Source: Lagopus muta
Taxonomy: Eukaryota; Chordata; Aves; Galliformes; Phasianidae
NCBI RefSeq assembly: GCF_023343835.1
Contig: NC_064438.1
Coordinates: forward strand, 17,566,077-17,630,076
Reading direction: 5' to 3'
Length of the DNA: 64,000 bases
This document shows, piece by piece, positions 1-10,624 of the stretch (positions within the stretch are counted from its first letter, which is position 1; the number at the start of each line of letters is the position of its first letter). The position numbers were made by a program, and so were the translations under genes. Under the pieces are notes generated by a model. That model saw only the letters and a list, made by a program, of their open reading frames with translations. It was not told where the DNA came from and made no database searches.

Positions 1-2514
1 CATCCTCTCTATCCCACCAACCAGCTCAGATTAAGTGACTGATCAAAAAGCCCCTCTAACACATCTATGAAGTCTATTATACCTGAGTCTTCCCTGATTT
101 AAGAGGCTGCAGAGAGCAGCTGGAAACCAATGCTGCTATAGTTAGAAAAGCAGGGCTTCAGTCTCAAGTTTGCTGGGGTGATGGTCTTTTTTGCCTGGTA
201 ATTGGGCCTGTTGTCAGTGATGTCCAGAGTGAACATTTATACATGAGAACTGAAGTACAAGTTAGCTGACTCAGGTGCACAAGGAATGATGTGAAAAGAA
301 TTCCCATCTCTTGACTCCCTCTTCTGTGTTTTATCCACAAAACCACTTTTAAGTCCAGGATACTTCTGAGTTTACAATGAATTTAAAGAATTCATTATAC
401 CTTCTTTGCAGGAGATCTACATTTAAAAAGCCAAAGAGCTTTCTCAGTCTGGAGTAACTAATTAGCAGTTCTACCTGCAAGAAGTAGATGAGAAATAAGA
501 AAAAATAATTTTGTATCTACAAAGTGGAGATTATCTGAGCAAAGAAACCTAACATCTCTGATTACACTGCATCAAAGTTATATGTGCATGCAGTTAATGC
601 AGAAGGAATTTTGGTGTAGTCTCATGCCCAGCAGTGCCCTGGTTTGGGCGTAGATAATTTGAAAGTGCAGGTTGTTCCATCTGCACAACTCTTGAGTTGC
701 AATCCAACAATAAATCCATCTAAAATGTGGCAGGCAGCTGATCACAAGAGCAAACAGGTAGTTTGCTAACTATCTGAACAGCATAAATGGGGAAAACAAT
801 TCTGTGCAAGTAAAAACATGGTAAATTATCAGGAAAATCTTAACAATGAGATCTGTGTCATTGTAGAACCATTTTCCCAGGCAGAATAACAGAAGTTGAA
901 GATTTTCATGATTGGATCATCACCATTTGAATTGTACGATTGTCCTAGGTATGGTATGACTACCCTACTAACCCATTTTAATTCTATGAAGGATTGTGCA
1001 GGGCTCAGCTGTAATTTAAAATGAATGAAAACAGGTTGTCTCTTGCAAAAAAAGAACTATTCCCTCCACATGGCTGTTACTTGCTGAATTGAGAGCCTGT
1101 CTGAATGAGCTTCTAGTTACGGGAGCTTGCTCTGAGACCTCAAGTTCACCTACAAAGAAGAAATTTCTTTGGAAACAAGTTCTACTTCTGTTTGGGCTGG
1201 GAAGATGGAAAGACTTCATTGATTACCTTGAGAATGAAAAGAGAAAAACATGCAAATTCATTCCAGGAAGAATGAGTGTGCACTTAAAGCAGGAAACACC
1301 TAGGGAGGAAAGCCCCAACATCTGAAGATGGGGAAAAGATTAATGAAAAAGAAAGAAAGGCACTGTCAGAACCATTCACTGAACTCTCATTCATTGCACT
1401 GAAACATCATGTTCCTTTGAATTTAGCTATCTTTTATGGGCAGCAGTTGAAAAATGAGTAGCAGCTGATCTTTCCCATATGTAACCTTACGACCTCACAT
1501 GGAACCTTTCAGTGGGGCTGAAAAAACGAGGCAGAAATTCAGCAGTTAAAAATATGAAGGCTTGGGTATTAGATTGCCCTTTAGTCCCACCACAGCTCTG
1601 CTCTCAGGATTTGCACTGCGTTGAGTCTCATGTTCACTTTCCACACTGGGCAAACTCCCCTTATTTGTATTTGCAGATGAGTGTATTTCAGTAGATGAGA
1701 TTATCCTACAATTGATATTTTACTAACTTTTTTGGTTAGTTTTACTGAGCAAACACAAATAAAAAAAAAAAAAGACAGGGAATTTGAATAATACAGACAC
1801 CACTAACATTTCTACGTTCATATTTATATGTGTGTGTGTAAAGCTAATCATTTTTTGCCTCAGCTTTGCATTTTGGGGGCAGGGGGAGGTTGGTATTTTT
1901 TTCTTCTTAGAAGCTCGATTGCCTCTTTATGAAACATAGGAAACAGCATTCCACCTTCTACCTTCTAGCTAGGGAAAGAAACAAGGCAGCATAACATGCA
2001 CATGTGAAGCATTTGCTTTTCAGATGACTTCAACTGAAGGATTGATAAAACACTGCATTGCTGTCCTCTATTTTTGACATGTATCTCACTTGGAAAAACT
2101 ACCAAGAGTTTTAACAGTTTAATTTATTGTATGTGAACAGCATATATCTCACTCCACCAGCTTGTTGGTGCCCCCTTGTGTTTAAAAGAACGTGATAAAT
2201 ATCTATTGCATCTGTGAGTGCAAGATGCAAGGAATGGATATCGGGGGGGGGGGGGGGGGGAGAGGAAAGCTTTTTTTTTTTTTAGGGATTAGAAACAGGT
2301 TTTTAACTTGCATATTTTCAGGATTGTTTTTCAGATATTTCCAGACGTTTCCAACCCACTGATAAATTAAACATATAGATCACTTTATAGTAACCGTATT
2401 TTTAAATGCATTTCAATGAACGTTCAGAAACAAAAACAACATTGGGCTTTTTTGTTTTCATTCTGTTCAGATACATTGTTCTCATACATGTAATCAATGA
2501 ATTAATTAATACTT
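1..2514. other. Intergenic sequence, no gene seen
   Basis: AT-rich unique sequence with only short open frames. It contains a short TG run near 1826-1840, A-runs near 1762, and the G18/T13 pair at 2243-2283. I see no recognisable gene. Confidence 0.6.
2243..2283. repeat. G18 homopolymer followed by T13
   Basis: Uninterrupted G18 at 2243-2260, a short AGAGGAAAGC spacer, then T13 at 2271-2283. A G run this long is rare in vertebrate DNA and error-prone in sequencing. Confidence 0.9.
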
Positions 2515-2625
2515 TTTATTTTATGAAGTAAATGTATGATTTGTTTTCAGGCACCAATATTTAAAAGCATGTGGATTGTTGGATGTGCAGGTTATACACA
2601 GGAAAAAAAAAGGGGTTGAGCAGAA

Positions 2626-2715
2626 TCAGATCTTGTGCAAGCACATAGCTTCATAGATGTCAATATCTTTATCTTCAGTGTGTGCATTGGCTCCTTCCCA
2701 TAAGAACCCAACCCA
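2626..2715 (-). CDS. Candidate terminal coding exon of an unidentified gene
   Basis: On the minus strand an acceptor-like tract (CTTCTTTTATCTTAACAG) abuts an open frame of 29 codons starting WVGFLWEGANAH, with an acidic middle (TEDKDID) and ending IYEAMCLHKI then TGA. An AATAAA motif (minus strand, 2515-2520) follows about 110 nt after the stop. Together these look like a 3'-terminal exon transcribed away from ANO1. I do not recognise the protein, and I found no convincing upstream exon between here and the CpG island. It could be a chance frame, a pseudogene fragment, or the last exon of a gene whose other exons lie to the right. Confidence 0.3.
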   Translation of the reverse strand, partial: WVGFLWEGANAHTEDKDIDIYEAMCLHKI

Positions 2716-5700
2716 CTGTTAAGATAAAAGAAGAAAGTGTAAGTTTCTTGGGTTTAATTTGTTACAAAGATAGTCTATAAAATAGGTTAAAAAAAAAAAA
2801 AAGTTATGTATGTGGTAGGTAACTAAGGACCAGATTTCCACCTTATTTTTGTGCAGCAGCACAGGCTGGGAACAAAATCCACACAGCTGGGTTCAGAACA
2901 GCAGGCATGCTGCCAAGTACATATTTTGCTGGGGTCCTGGTTAATGGCAGCAAATCGCACCCATCACATTTGTTGCAATTAAGGAACACTGGACGAGGCA
3001 TGTCAGCAACTCAGGATCTGAAAGAGAACTGTCAGGCTATGGCATCAAGCTGTTATAAGAGCAATGACCAGACTTCGGATAGGTGTGTGATTACCATCCA
3101 AGCACAGCACAGGAATTCAGAACACTTGAGAGCTGTTGGAGGTCCTGTGTTTTGAAGGGGAATACTCAAAAGCTGATCCTGAGATGTTTATGAGTCACTA
3201 GAATTTTTTGTGAGTGTATCTATTTCCCGTTGTGATCCATATAAACAATGGACTTCCTAAAATTCCAAATTCAATTTTCAGCTGTGGTCAGCAAGGGGCT
3301 GCTGTGATTTGAGTTTTCCCAAAGGGCAGCTTGCCTCTGAAAGGAAATTACTTTGCTGGGTAGCTCTTGGGTTGTAGTCTTGGCAAAAACAGTATTGATT
3401 CACTTACTGCAGATGCATGTCTGACTGTCTCAGGGAAGATCTACAAAAACTCTCAAATGACAGATTAATTATAAGTGCTACAATTAGACAGATTTATTAA
3501 GATTAGGTGGAGAAGGTGCCATTAAAGCTGAAGAAATGGCTCGGATGTCACACCTACCCTGGTGTCACATGCGGCAACAGCAGATGGGAGAAGTACCTTG
3601 GCTTAGTCGCAGGGAAGATGCCACGAGATTACAAAGACTTTTTTCTACTTCTTCCTATGCATTTCCTCTATTCACCACCCAGCCTTGCCCACAGTTCCTG
3701 GCACTTGGGCCACTTTGTTTTGGCAAACCCTTTCTGCTTTGCTGGCCTCCCCTTCTTGACTCACAGTGGTGATGTTCAGAGGGCATACACCTGGCCCAGC
3801 ATCACTCTCTTGCTCTTTACACACAGTGCATGCTGTGAGCTGTTGGTGATGTACTTGGTGTACTGCAACAGCTGATGTGGCTTTGTTACTCTTCATTATC
3901 TACCTGGGTATAGACAAGCTAGCTATATTTACAGATATATTGCTGGAAAGTGTGCAGTATTGAGTCTGATCAGGAAACAATCGCCGCAGCATTATTTTAT
4001 TTACATAGATTCAAAACACGATGTAAAAATGTCCATACTCTTTCTCGGATCCATTTGATACTCAACAAAAAGTATGTGAACATAAACTGGTTCTCCAGGA
4101 CCAATCAAATTTATTACCAACAATATAGACAGCCGTACCTAATTACTAAGGTGAGCACAATTTCTTTTAATTGTGTGTGATATACTGTCTTGTTCCAATC
4201 TGCAAATGGCTGCACAGGATAAATGGTTGCATATGAAAAATATTCTTCAAAACTTTTCTATATTTATTTCTCTCAGTACCTGTCCACTGAAAACACAGAG
4301 ACTGGAAAAGTGAATGCAACTGTTTCTTCAACCTCTTCACATTTTGTTCTGCAGGTCTTTGGACATTCCTACTTTGGAAAGTACAGATGAATCTCCCTGA
4401 ATTGCTTTTGACTCAACCCTAGGCTGGACACCGAGCTCATTGGTCATGTGTTTCTCAGGGATCCACACACTGGGGCTAGATGAGTGCATGGTTAATGTCT
4501 TTAAGCCACAAATTACTTGAGATTGAGGATATTACAATAGATATGGGTTAAAGCAAACAAAAACCTCAAAAACACCCCTTGCCAGCAGTTGTAACAGAGT
4601 AGAGGTAAGCATAGAATACACAGACACAATTCAGTGATGGTCATAGGTGTAATTTCCCTGCTGATATCCTTGTAAGGACCTTCTAAGATTTGTATACTAC
4701 GTACAAATTGCTATTGTAGACCAGTGAGACTTGCACTGAGTAATTAGACTCTGAAAAAGCAGCCATATGATTGTGCATAGTGCTATCCAAACAATAGCAA
4801 AGCAGCTCCTCTGCTGTTATACCACAACCTGGTACTGTTATAACAAATCTTCACTCATCTATGCAAGTCTTAACCTCTTGTTGTTGTGAAGCACTGTTAC
4901 AAAATAATAGTCTTAAATTTCCAGTCACAGCATAAAATGCACTTGTGATGGGAGTGGTTCCTCAGCAAGAACAGCAGCCCGTGCAGAGTGATGGAGGCCC
5001 CAGCATCTCCCCAGATGCAACCATTCTGCAGGTTGCAAACAGCTGAGCAGAAAGAGCAGTGGGAAGGGGGGAAAGGGCTGCTGAATTCTTCCCCTAGCAC
5101 CTGGGCTGGGTGGAGCATGGAAAGTTGGTCTGAGCTCCTGGGTGGATGGGCAGATGAAAGTACCTAGACCTTTGGGGATGATCCCTATTAACTCTAGGGA
5201 TTAAGTGCCCAATGCAGGCTGGTGAGAACGGTCCTAAGGGACAGCTGACTGCAAGGAGAGGCTAGAAGTAGCATCTGTGGTCTTCTCCTGTCCAAGGTGC
5301 TTAGAAAGTGTTGGTTTGAATGATTGTTAGTATCCCTTTGTATCTTTAAAGAAAAGGCTTTGCTACTTCTGCTATAAATGGTGCATCCACAGCAGACTTG
5401 TGGAAATCACAGGAGATCACCCATACTAGATGTGCTTTGAGGGTGATGCAGGCTCCTGTAAATGTCAAGTGTAAGCAGTTTTTATTTTTATTTTTTAACT
5501 TTCTTGCTTAAGACCTGTAGCAGAAATGCTAAGTCACAGCCTGAAGCAATGATTGAGCACCTGGTGGGAAGGCAGGGGCAACCCAGGGGAACTCAGGTGC
5601 ATGCAATGCAATGCACCTGAGTGACTAGAAGGGATGGATCTACCCCTTCCCAGACCTTATTTAAGTGTTAGCAGTGAAGGCAAGGATATCTTGCTGGGGA

Positions 5701-8700
5701 TCCCTGCCTACCTGAGGCTTTCCAAGGGTAAGCAGCTTCTTTCCTTTATTTCTGTGCCCATGGTTGTTTGAGCAAATCCTTACTTGCTGCAGCCTAGGAC
5801 CTTACTGCCCTGCTGTCATTGCTATACTTGTTATTGCATTACAAGACTAAAGAAATTGAGGCAGGTCATTGCACGCTGCTGCAGCTTGCACAGAAACACC
5901 TTGGGCTGACTTTTGTTTTGAGCTGTATGCCACAAAAAGGGAAAACAAAGATACATGAAAATTAGTCTTAATCTTCCTGTCCTGGTTACCTCAAGCTTCA
6001 GCTCAAGAAGGCAATCAATAGCTGCTCCTAACCATTAGCCACACAGATCAAAGATGAGGGAATGTGCATTTTCATGTCCGTTGGAAATGGCTGTGGATCG
6101 ATGGACTTGTCTCTCATCTCAATCTCTTCTTGCTAGAGCACAAATGCAAGGATAACTGTACAGCAGTGGACTCTTGCAGCAGCTTGAAAGTGATGATGAG
6201 GATCTCAAAAAAGAATCAGAAAGTCTGATCAGCAGCAGCTTGAGTCCAATTGAATGGAGGGGGGATGAACTCAAGGTAGAGGGTTAACAGAGAAGGAGTG
6301 GGTTTTGCTTTGGTTCCCACCCTCCAGCCTGTGCAGCTGGGCCAGTGCCATGGCTGCTGTAATTTCCTTCCATCGGCAGCAAGGGGAGAGCGGGAGACCA
6401 ACTGTGACTCACATGGTCTGAGTCAAATCTTCTTTCTCGATGTTTCTGAGCACAGCTTAGAGCATCTTCTAATTTAATTTCAAAGCTCTGGCCAGGCTCT
6501 TGGGTGGTGTTACCTCCAACTGTAAATCACAGTGGGAAGCAGTGGGAGGTTCCTCAGACTTTCGGAAAATGACACTTGGAAAATTTAGCAGCATTAATAG
6601 GAAAACCCTGCATGCATTTGTAGTGGCTAATAGTAACTAGGGAAAGTGTTTCATGCAGAAATGAGAAAGGGACTAGCTCTTACATGTGCAAAATCAGGGT
6701 ATTCTGTCCCAGAATTGTTCTTTTCCTAAGAGAACCTAATTATTCACTTGCCCAATGTTGCCTAAAATTGTGTGGATCAGCCATCCTAAATATCCTCATT
6801 TAGGGGTTCTATGGTGACCTTAAATATGTATCTACCATAGGCACAAGCAAACACCTATGAAGCAGAGAAGAATCTTAACAACAGATATATGTATATTTTT
6901 TTGCATCAGTCATCATATTGCATTTATCTTTGACCATATATGTAGCACACCAGACAATATTGTTTACAAACTTCAGTAAGTTTCTCATTCAATTTTGACT
7001 AAAAGCAAAAAAAGCAAAAAAAAAAAAAGGAAAAAAAAAAAAAGAGCAGGGAGTGTTGACAGAAATAATACTTAAGTATTGTACAGAAGCATTCGAAAGA
7101 TTGGTGCACTGATTGAAATAATGTTCTTAGCAGTATTTTCTTCATTCCAACACAACTGTGTTTGACTTGGATGAGACTGTAACAAGCACAATGTTTTGTG
7201 CACTAGATACGTGAGCTCTATGTGAAGACAAAATGCACAGCCAGGAGACCAGCCACATGCCATCAGACCTGAGATCCCCCCAGCCCAGGACCAGTGTATG
7301 TTAGTGGTAAGCAGCAAGGGAAGGAGATGAGAAACAGAACATCCTTCCCCACAAATGCCTTTCCAGCAACCAGGAGCTTAAGAGCTTACACAGCTGAAAA
7401 TTATAGCCAGACTGCTCTGTACAGAAGACATCACTCGAACCTATATTTCAATGGGTGGTTCACATCCCTTAAAAGAAAAAAAAAAAAAAAAAAAGTCTGT
7501 GCTTAGTTGAATTGCATGAAATGTAGCTACACTCTGTATCCATAGTTTGGTTGTATTTAATGTTATGAGTAATTTAATAATACTATGTATTCAGAAATAC
7601 CACCAGCTGATTATCTTAGCATTACCACCTGCCAATTTCTCTGGGTATGTCTTTGCTGTTACAGCTACTCCCTCTTTTCCTCACAGATCCTGTCTGTGAT
7701 TTTTAGGACTCTCCAGTATCTCATTCCCTGCTTACACTACAACTCACCCGTTTGCTTTTACTTGGCATGTGGGTGATGAGCAGGGGGTGGGACCAGCTGT
7801 GCTGAGCTATGGCCAGGTCTCGTCCTTCCCCATGTGACTGTGCTGGCATGGCCCTGGGTGGCTGCCAGGGCTGTGGTCCTTATCTGAGTGTCTCCGCTGC
7901 AGGGACTGCCTCGCTGTGTGCCTCCAAAGTGAAACAGCCAGGAAAATAAATCTGAAGGCGACTGTGAGCAGCTGCAGGGCTGCCCCTGGGGCCAGTGGGG
8001 CTGTGTCACGAGCAAGCGCTCCTCCAGCATGAGCACCCAGAGCCTGTGCTTGTCTTCAAATGACAAGAGGTGAGAGCTGTGTTATTGTTGTTACAAAGGT
8101 ACACAGTACATTCTGCAGGAGCAAACTATAAATATTTTCAGCAAATGCACTTACTGTAGGTGTGGGTGCCAAGTAGCACTGTCTCCTTCCTAATTGTTAG
8201 GAAAGCATTTTTGTTTTATTGCACAGACAAGTAGATTCCCTGTCCCTTTGCTGTTCTTCTTGCAAGTATGTGTTGAGATGGCACAGTGGGTTTATCACAT
8301 GCCAAGGAGGAAAACTGCAACAGAGCTGCTGTCTCCTATCAGCCCTGCAGCCTATTTTAGCTCGGCGGCTCTTGTAATGACAAATCACGTTTCCTCTGCT
8401 CTTGCGCATGGCCTGAGTGTCCCTACAGCTCAGTTGCCATCCTGGGCACAGCAGCACCCTGACTGATGCCAGCCCAGCTCTGTGCCTGCCCACAGGGTGT
8501 GGGTACATCCCAGCGGATGGCAGCCGTGCAGCCTTTTGTCTGTCTGTGTGATTTTTCCATTCTCCTGTAGCTGTGTCCAGCTGTGGGCTTCTCTGAAGCA
8601 GCTGAGGGATCTGCTCAGGCTTCTGCATGGAGCAGGGAGAAGTGCCTGGCCTCCTGGTGCTGTGGGGGCAGTGCTTGGAGGTTTCCACTGCTATGAAAAT

Positions 8701-8979
8701 TGGGCCAGGCCAGGGCCTTCTGAAATAACTGCATACAATTACTATAGTTTGATTTTATTTTATTTTTTTTTTTAGGCCATTTTTTTGTTTTTATATTGTT
8801 CTTTAACACTTATGCTCCAGCCTTGTTCAGGTGCTTAATGTCTACTGCTTAATTTTTATTTCATGTGTTTAGCTGGAGTATAACTTCAATTTTTGACATG
8901 CTGCCTGTCAGACTAAAATTTCCTAAACCTCATTATGAAATGATGTTTTGGCTCAGCTGGCCTTTGGTGTGGCTTTCAA
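2716..8979. other. Intergenic sequence upstream of ANO1, no firm gene
   Basis: Mixed unique sequence with A-rich runs at 7003-7043 and 7471-7494 and a perfect inverted repeat at 5591-5622. Open frames up to 163 codons (minus strand, 8197-8688) show no domain, splice or codon pattern of a real gene. Confidence 0.55.
5591..5622. repeat. Perfect 12-bp inverted repeat carrying two E-boxes
   Basis: The arms ACTCAGGTGCAT and ATGCACCTGAGT are exact reverse complements separated by 8 nt (GCAATGCA). Each arm contains CAGGTG/CACCTG, the E-box bound by ZEB and E-protein families. Confidence 0.9.
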
Positions 8980-9243
8980 TAGGGTGATGGAGAAGAGGAT
9001 GCTCAGGGGAAGCTGTATTTCTCTCTACAATGACCTGAAAGGGGGTTGTAGCAAGGTGGAGGCTGGCCTCTTATTGTGAGTGATGCACTGGCATAGGCTG
9101 CCCAGGGAGGTGATGGAGTCACAGTCCCTGGAGGTGTTCAAGGAAAGGGTGGATGTGGCACTGAGTGACTTGATTTAGTGGGCATGAGTGATGGGTTGAT
9201 GGTTGGACTAAACAGTCTTTCTGACCTTAGTGATTCTATGATG
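8980..9243 (+). mobile_element. CR1 LINE 3' fragment, sense
   Basis: It contains the CR1 3' landmarks in order: GCACTGGCATAGGCTGCCCA, GGGAGGTGATGGAGTC, CCTGGAGGTGTTCAAGG, GGTTGGACTAAACAGTC and the terminal GATTCTATGAT. It is 5'-truncated and lacks any reverse-transcriptase frame, as usual for CR1 insertions. Confidence 0.9.
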
Positions 9244-9859
9244 GGCAGCAAGGGCCACGTTCTGGTGAGCACCCAGCTCTGTGCCAGCTGTGCAGCCCTG
9301 CCAAGTGCCCACCCATGTGCCTCCCCAGCCATGGGCAGCAGAGGAGCCTGTGGTCAGAGTGAGATAGGATGCTGGAATCCAGCATCATTTCCAGATTTCT
9401 TTGTGTTTTGTATTCATGAGACAAATATATAGGTTGGGCTTGTACCTACATTTGGTTCTGCTACAAAACTCAGTCCAGAACAAAGTAGTTGTAAGTAGGA
9501 GATCTTGCTCTCAAGCGCCTTTGATCTCTGGCAAGGCAAACTGGTACATGGAGCTTTGTACAGCACCATCTATTCATCTGCTCTTCTGTTAATAATAAGC
9601 TAATAAATAGTAAACTAAAATGTGCATTCTAAAAATAGATTAAATCCAAGCTTTCTCAAAAAAAAAAAAAAAAAGTGCTAAAATTATGAAGAAGTAAAAA
9701 GATATAAAACCTAGCCTAAAAGCATCCTGCTTCGGTTTTGGAGCCTCTAAGGACTGTAGTCCATGAAGAAGCCCGTGTGAGTAAATTCCTGCGTTTATTT
9801 GATGTTTAACTGACGTATTCTCTACCCACCGCATCAAATCTCAGATCTTCCCAGGAAAG

Positions 9860-9882
9860 TTGAAAGTTTTGAAAACTTTCAA
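9860..9882. repeat. 23-nt palindrome at the edge of the promoter
   Basis: TTGAAAGTTTT and AAAACTTTCAA are exact reverse complements around a single central G. A second overlapping pairing (GTTTTGAAA with TTTCAAAAC) is also possible. It lies just outside the CpG island. Confidence 0.85.
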
Positions 9883-10217
9883 AACCTAGCGGCTCCCGAG
9901 CCACAACGCAGTACGCTTTGGGTAACACAGGAAAGCCGAGAGCGGGACCGGAGCGACACGGGGGCCGGCAGGTTGCAGCTGAGCGCGTCCGAGCATCCCT
10001 CGCCGGCTGCGCGCAGTGAAAGCCGGCACACGCGGGGCACGGCGAGGGTTGGCCTCGGGCGAACTCCCGCGGCACCGCTCCGCTCTCGCCGGGCACCGCG
10101 GGCGCGCTGACCTTTGTCGGCCGCGCTGCCCCCGCCCGGCCGCAGCTGCCGCCGTCCCTCCGGCGCCCAAGGTCAGGGCAGCGCCGTAGCCGCGCAGGTA
10201 GGCGCGGAGCTCCGCGC

Positions 10218-10271
10218 GGGGCGGGGGGCGCGGGCGGGGAGGGAGGAAGGGAGGGGAGAAAGGAGGGAGGG
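10218..10271 (+). promoter_or_regulatory. G-tract purine block upstream of the TATA-like box
   Basis: A run of GGG/GGGG tracts separated by one to a few bases (GGGCGGGGAGGGAGG and following), almost pure purine from about 10235 to 10271. It fits the pattern of tandem Sp/KLF-type sites and has more than four G-tracts at short spacing, so it could fold as a G-quadruplex. Folding and binding are inferred only. Confidence 0.5.
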
Positions 10272-10346
10272 AGCGCGGCGGCGTGACGCGGAGGGCCGGC
10301 TCCCCGCGGAGGGCCGCGCTCCCGGCGGGCCGGCGCCCGGCGCCCT

Positions 10347-10354
10347 TATTTAAA
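10347..10354 (+). promoter_or_regulatory. ANO1: TATA-like box (TATTTAAA)
   Basis: TATTTAAA sits in an otherwise almost pure GC context (CGCCCTTATTTAAAGTCGG). With usual spacing it would place transcription start near 10375-10385, about 185 nt before the ATG. No initiation data are available, so the start site is inferred. Confidence 0.55.
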
Positions 10355-10379
10355 GTCGGCCGGGGGGCGGCGGGGCGCT

Positions 10380-10566
10380 GCGCGGTGCCGCTCGGCGGGT
10401 GAGCGAGCCCTCCCCGTGCACCGAGCGGGGGGAGGAAGAGGAAAAGGATAAAAGGGACGGAAAAAAAAAAAGAAAAAAAAAAAAAAAGAAAAAAAAAAAA
10501 GGAGGGAGGAGGAACCCTGGCAAGTTGAGTTTGGTACCTCAGCCGGGCTGCGGGGATCGACGGGCG
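10380..10566 (+). other. ANO1: Predicted ANO1 5' UTR with internal A-rich tract
   Basis: This lies between the inferred start site and the ATG. It has no upstream ATG. The first part is GC-rich. An A tract broken by only two G bases fills 10461-10500, followed by GGAGGGAGGAGG. The exact 5' boundary is a guess from the TATA-like box. Confidence 0.5.
10461..10500 (+). repeat. A-rich tract in predicted 5' UTR
   Basis: Forty nucleotides made of A11, G, A15, G and A12 (approximate counts), about 66 nt before the start codon. It would lie in the mature mRNA if transcription starts at the TATA-like box. Confidence 0.85.
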
Positions 10567-10624
10567 ATGGATAAGGATGAGATCCACCTGCACAGGCTGC
10601 CTGCCGCCGCGCCGTGGGGACCAC
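10567..10624 (+). CDS. ANO1: ANO1 coding exon 1 (start codon exon)
   Basis: It encodes [19 protein letters not shown] plus the first base of codon 20. The ATG has G at -3 and G at +4, a strong Kozak context, and it is the first ATG after the TATA-like box. The donor CCAC|GTAAGT leaves one base (C), which joins AC at the start of exon 2 to make His20, so the phases fit. The exon lies in the CpG island. The widely used human reference protein starts at the Met equivalent to residue 44 here, so this exon adds an N-terminal extension. Transcript data would settle whether this is the main start. Confidence 0.8.

Noticed and set aside
8197..8688. 163-codon minus-strand frame
   Set aside because: No recognisable domain, no splice context, biased composition; a chance frame in GC-richer sequence.
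10190..10206. Donor-like CGCAG|GTAGGC upstream of the TATA-like box
   Set aside because: It could be a non-coding first-exon donor, but there is no supporting start or phase evidence.
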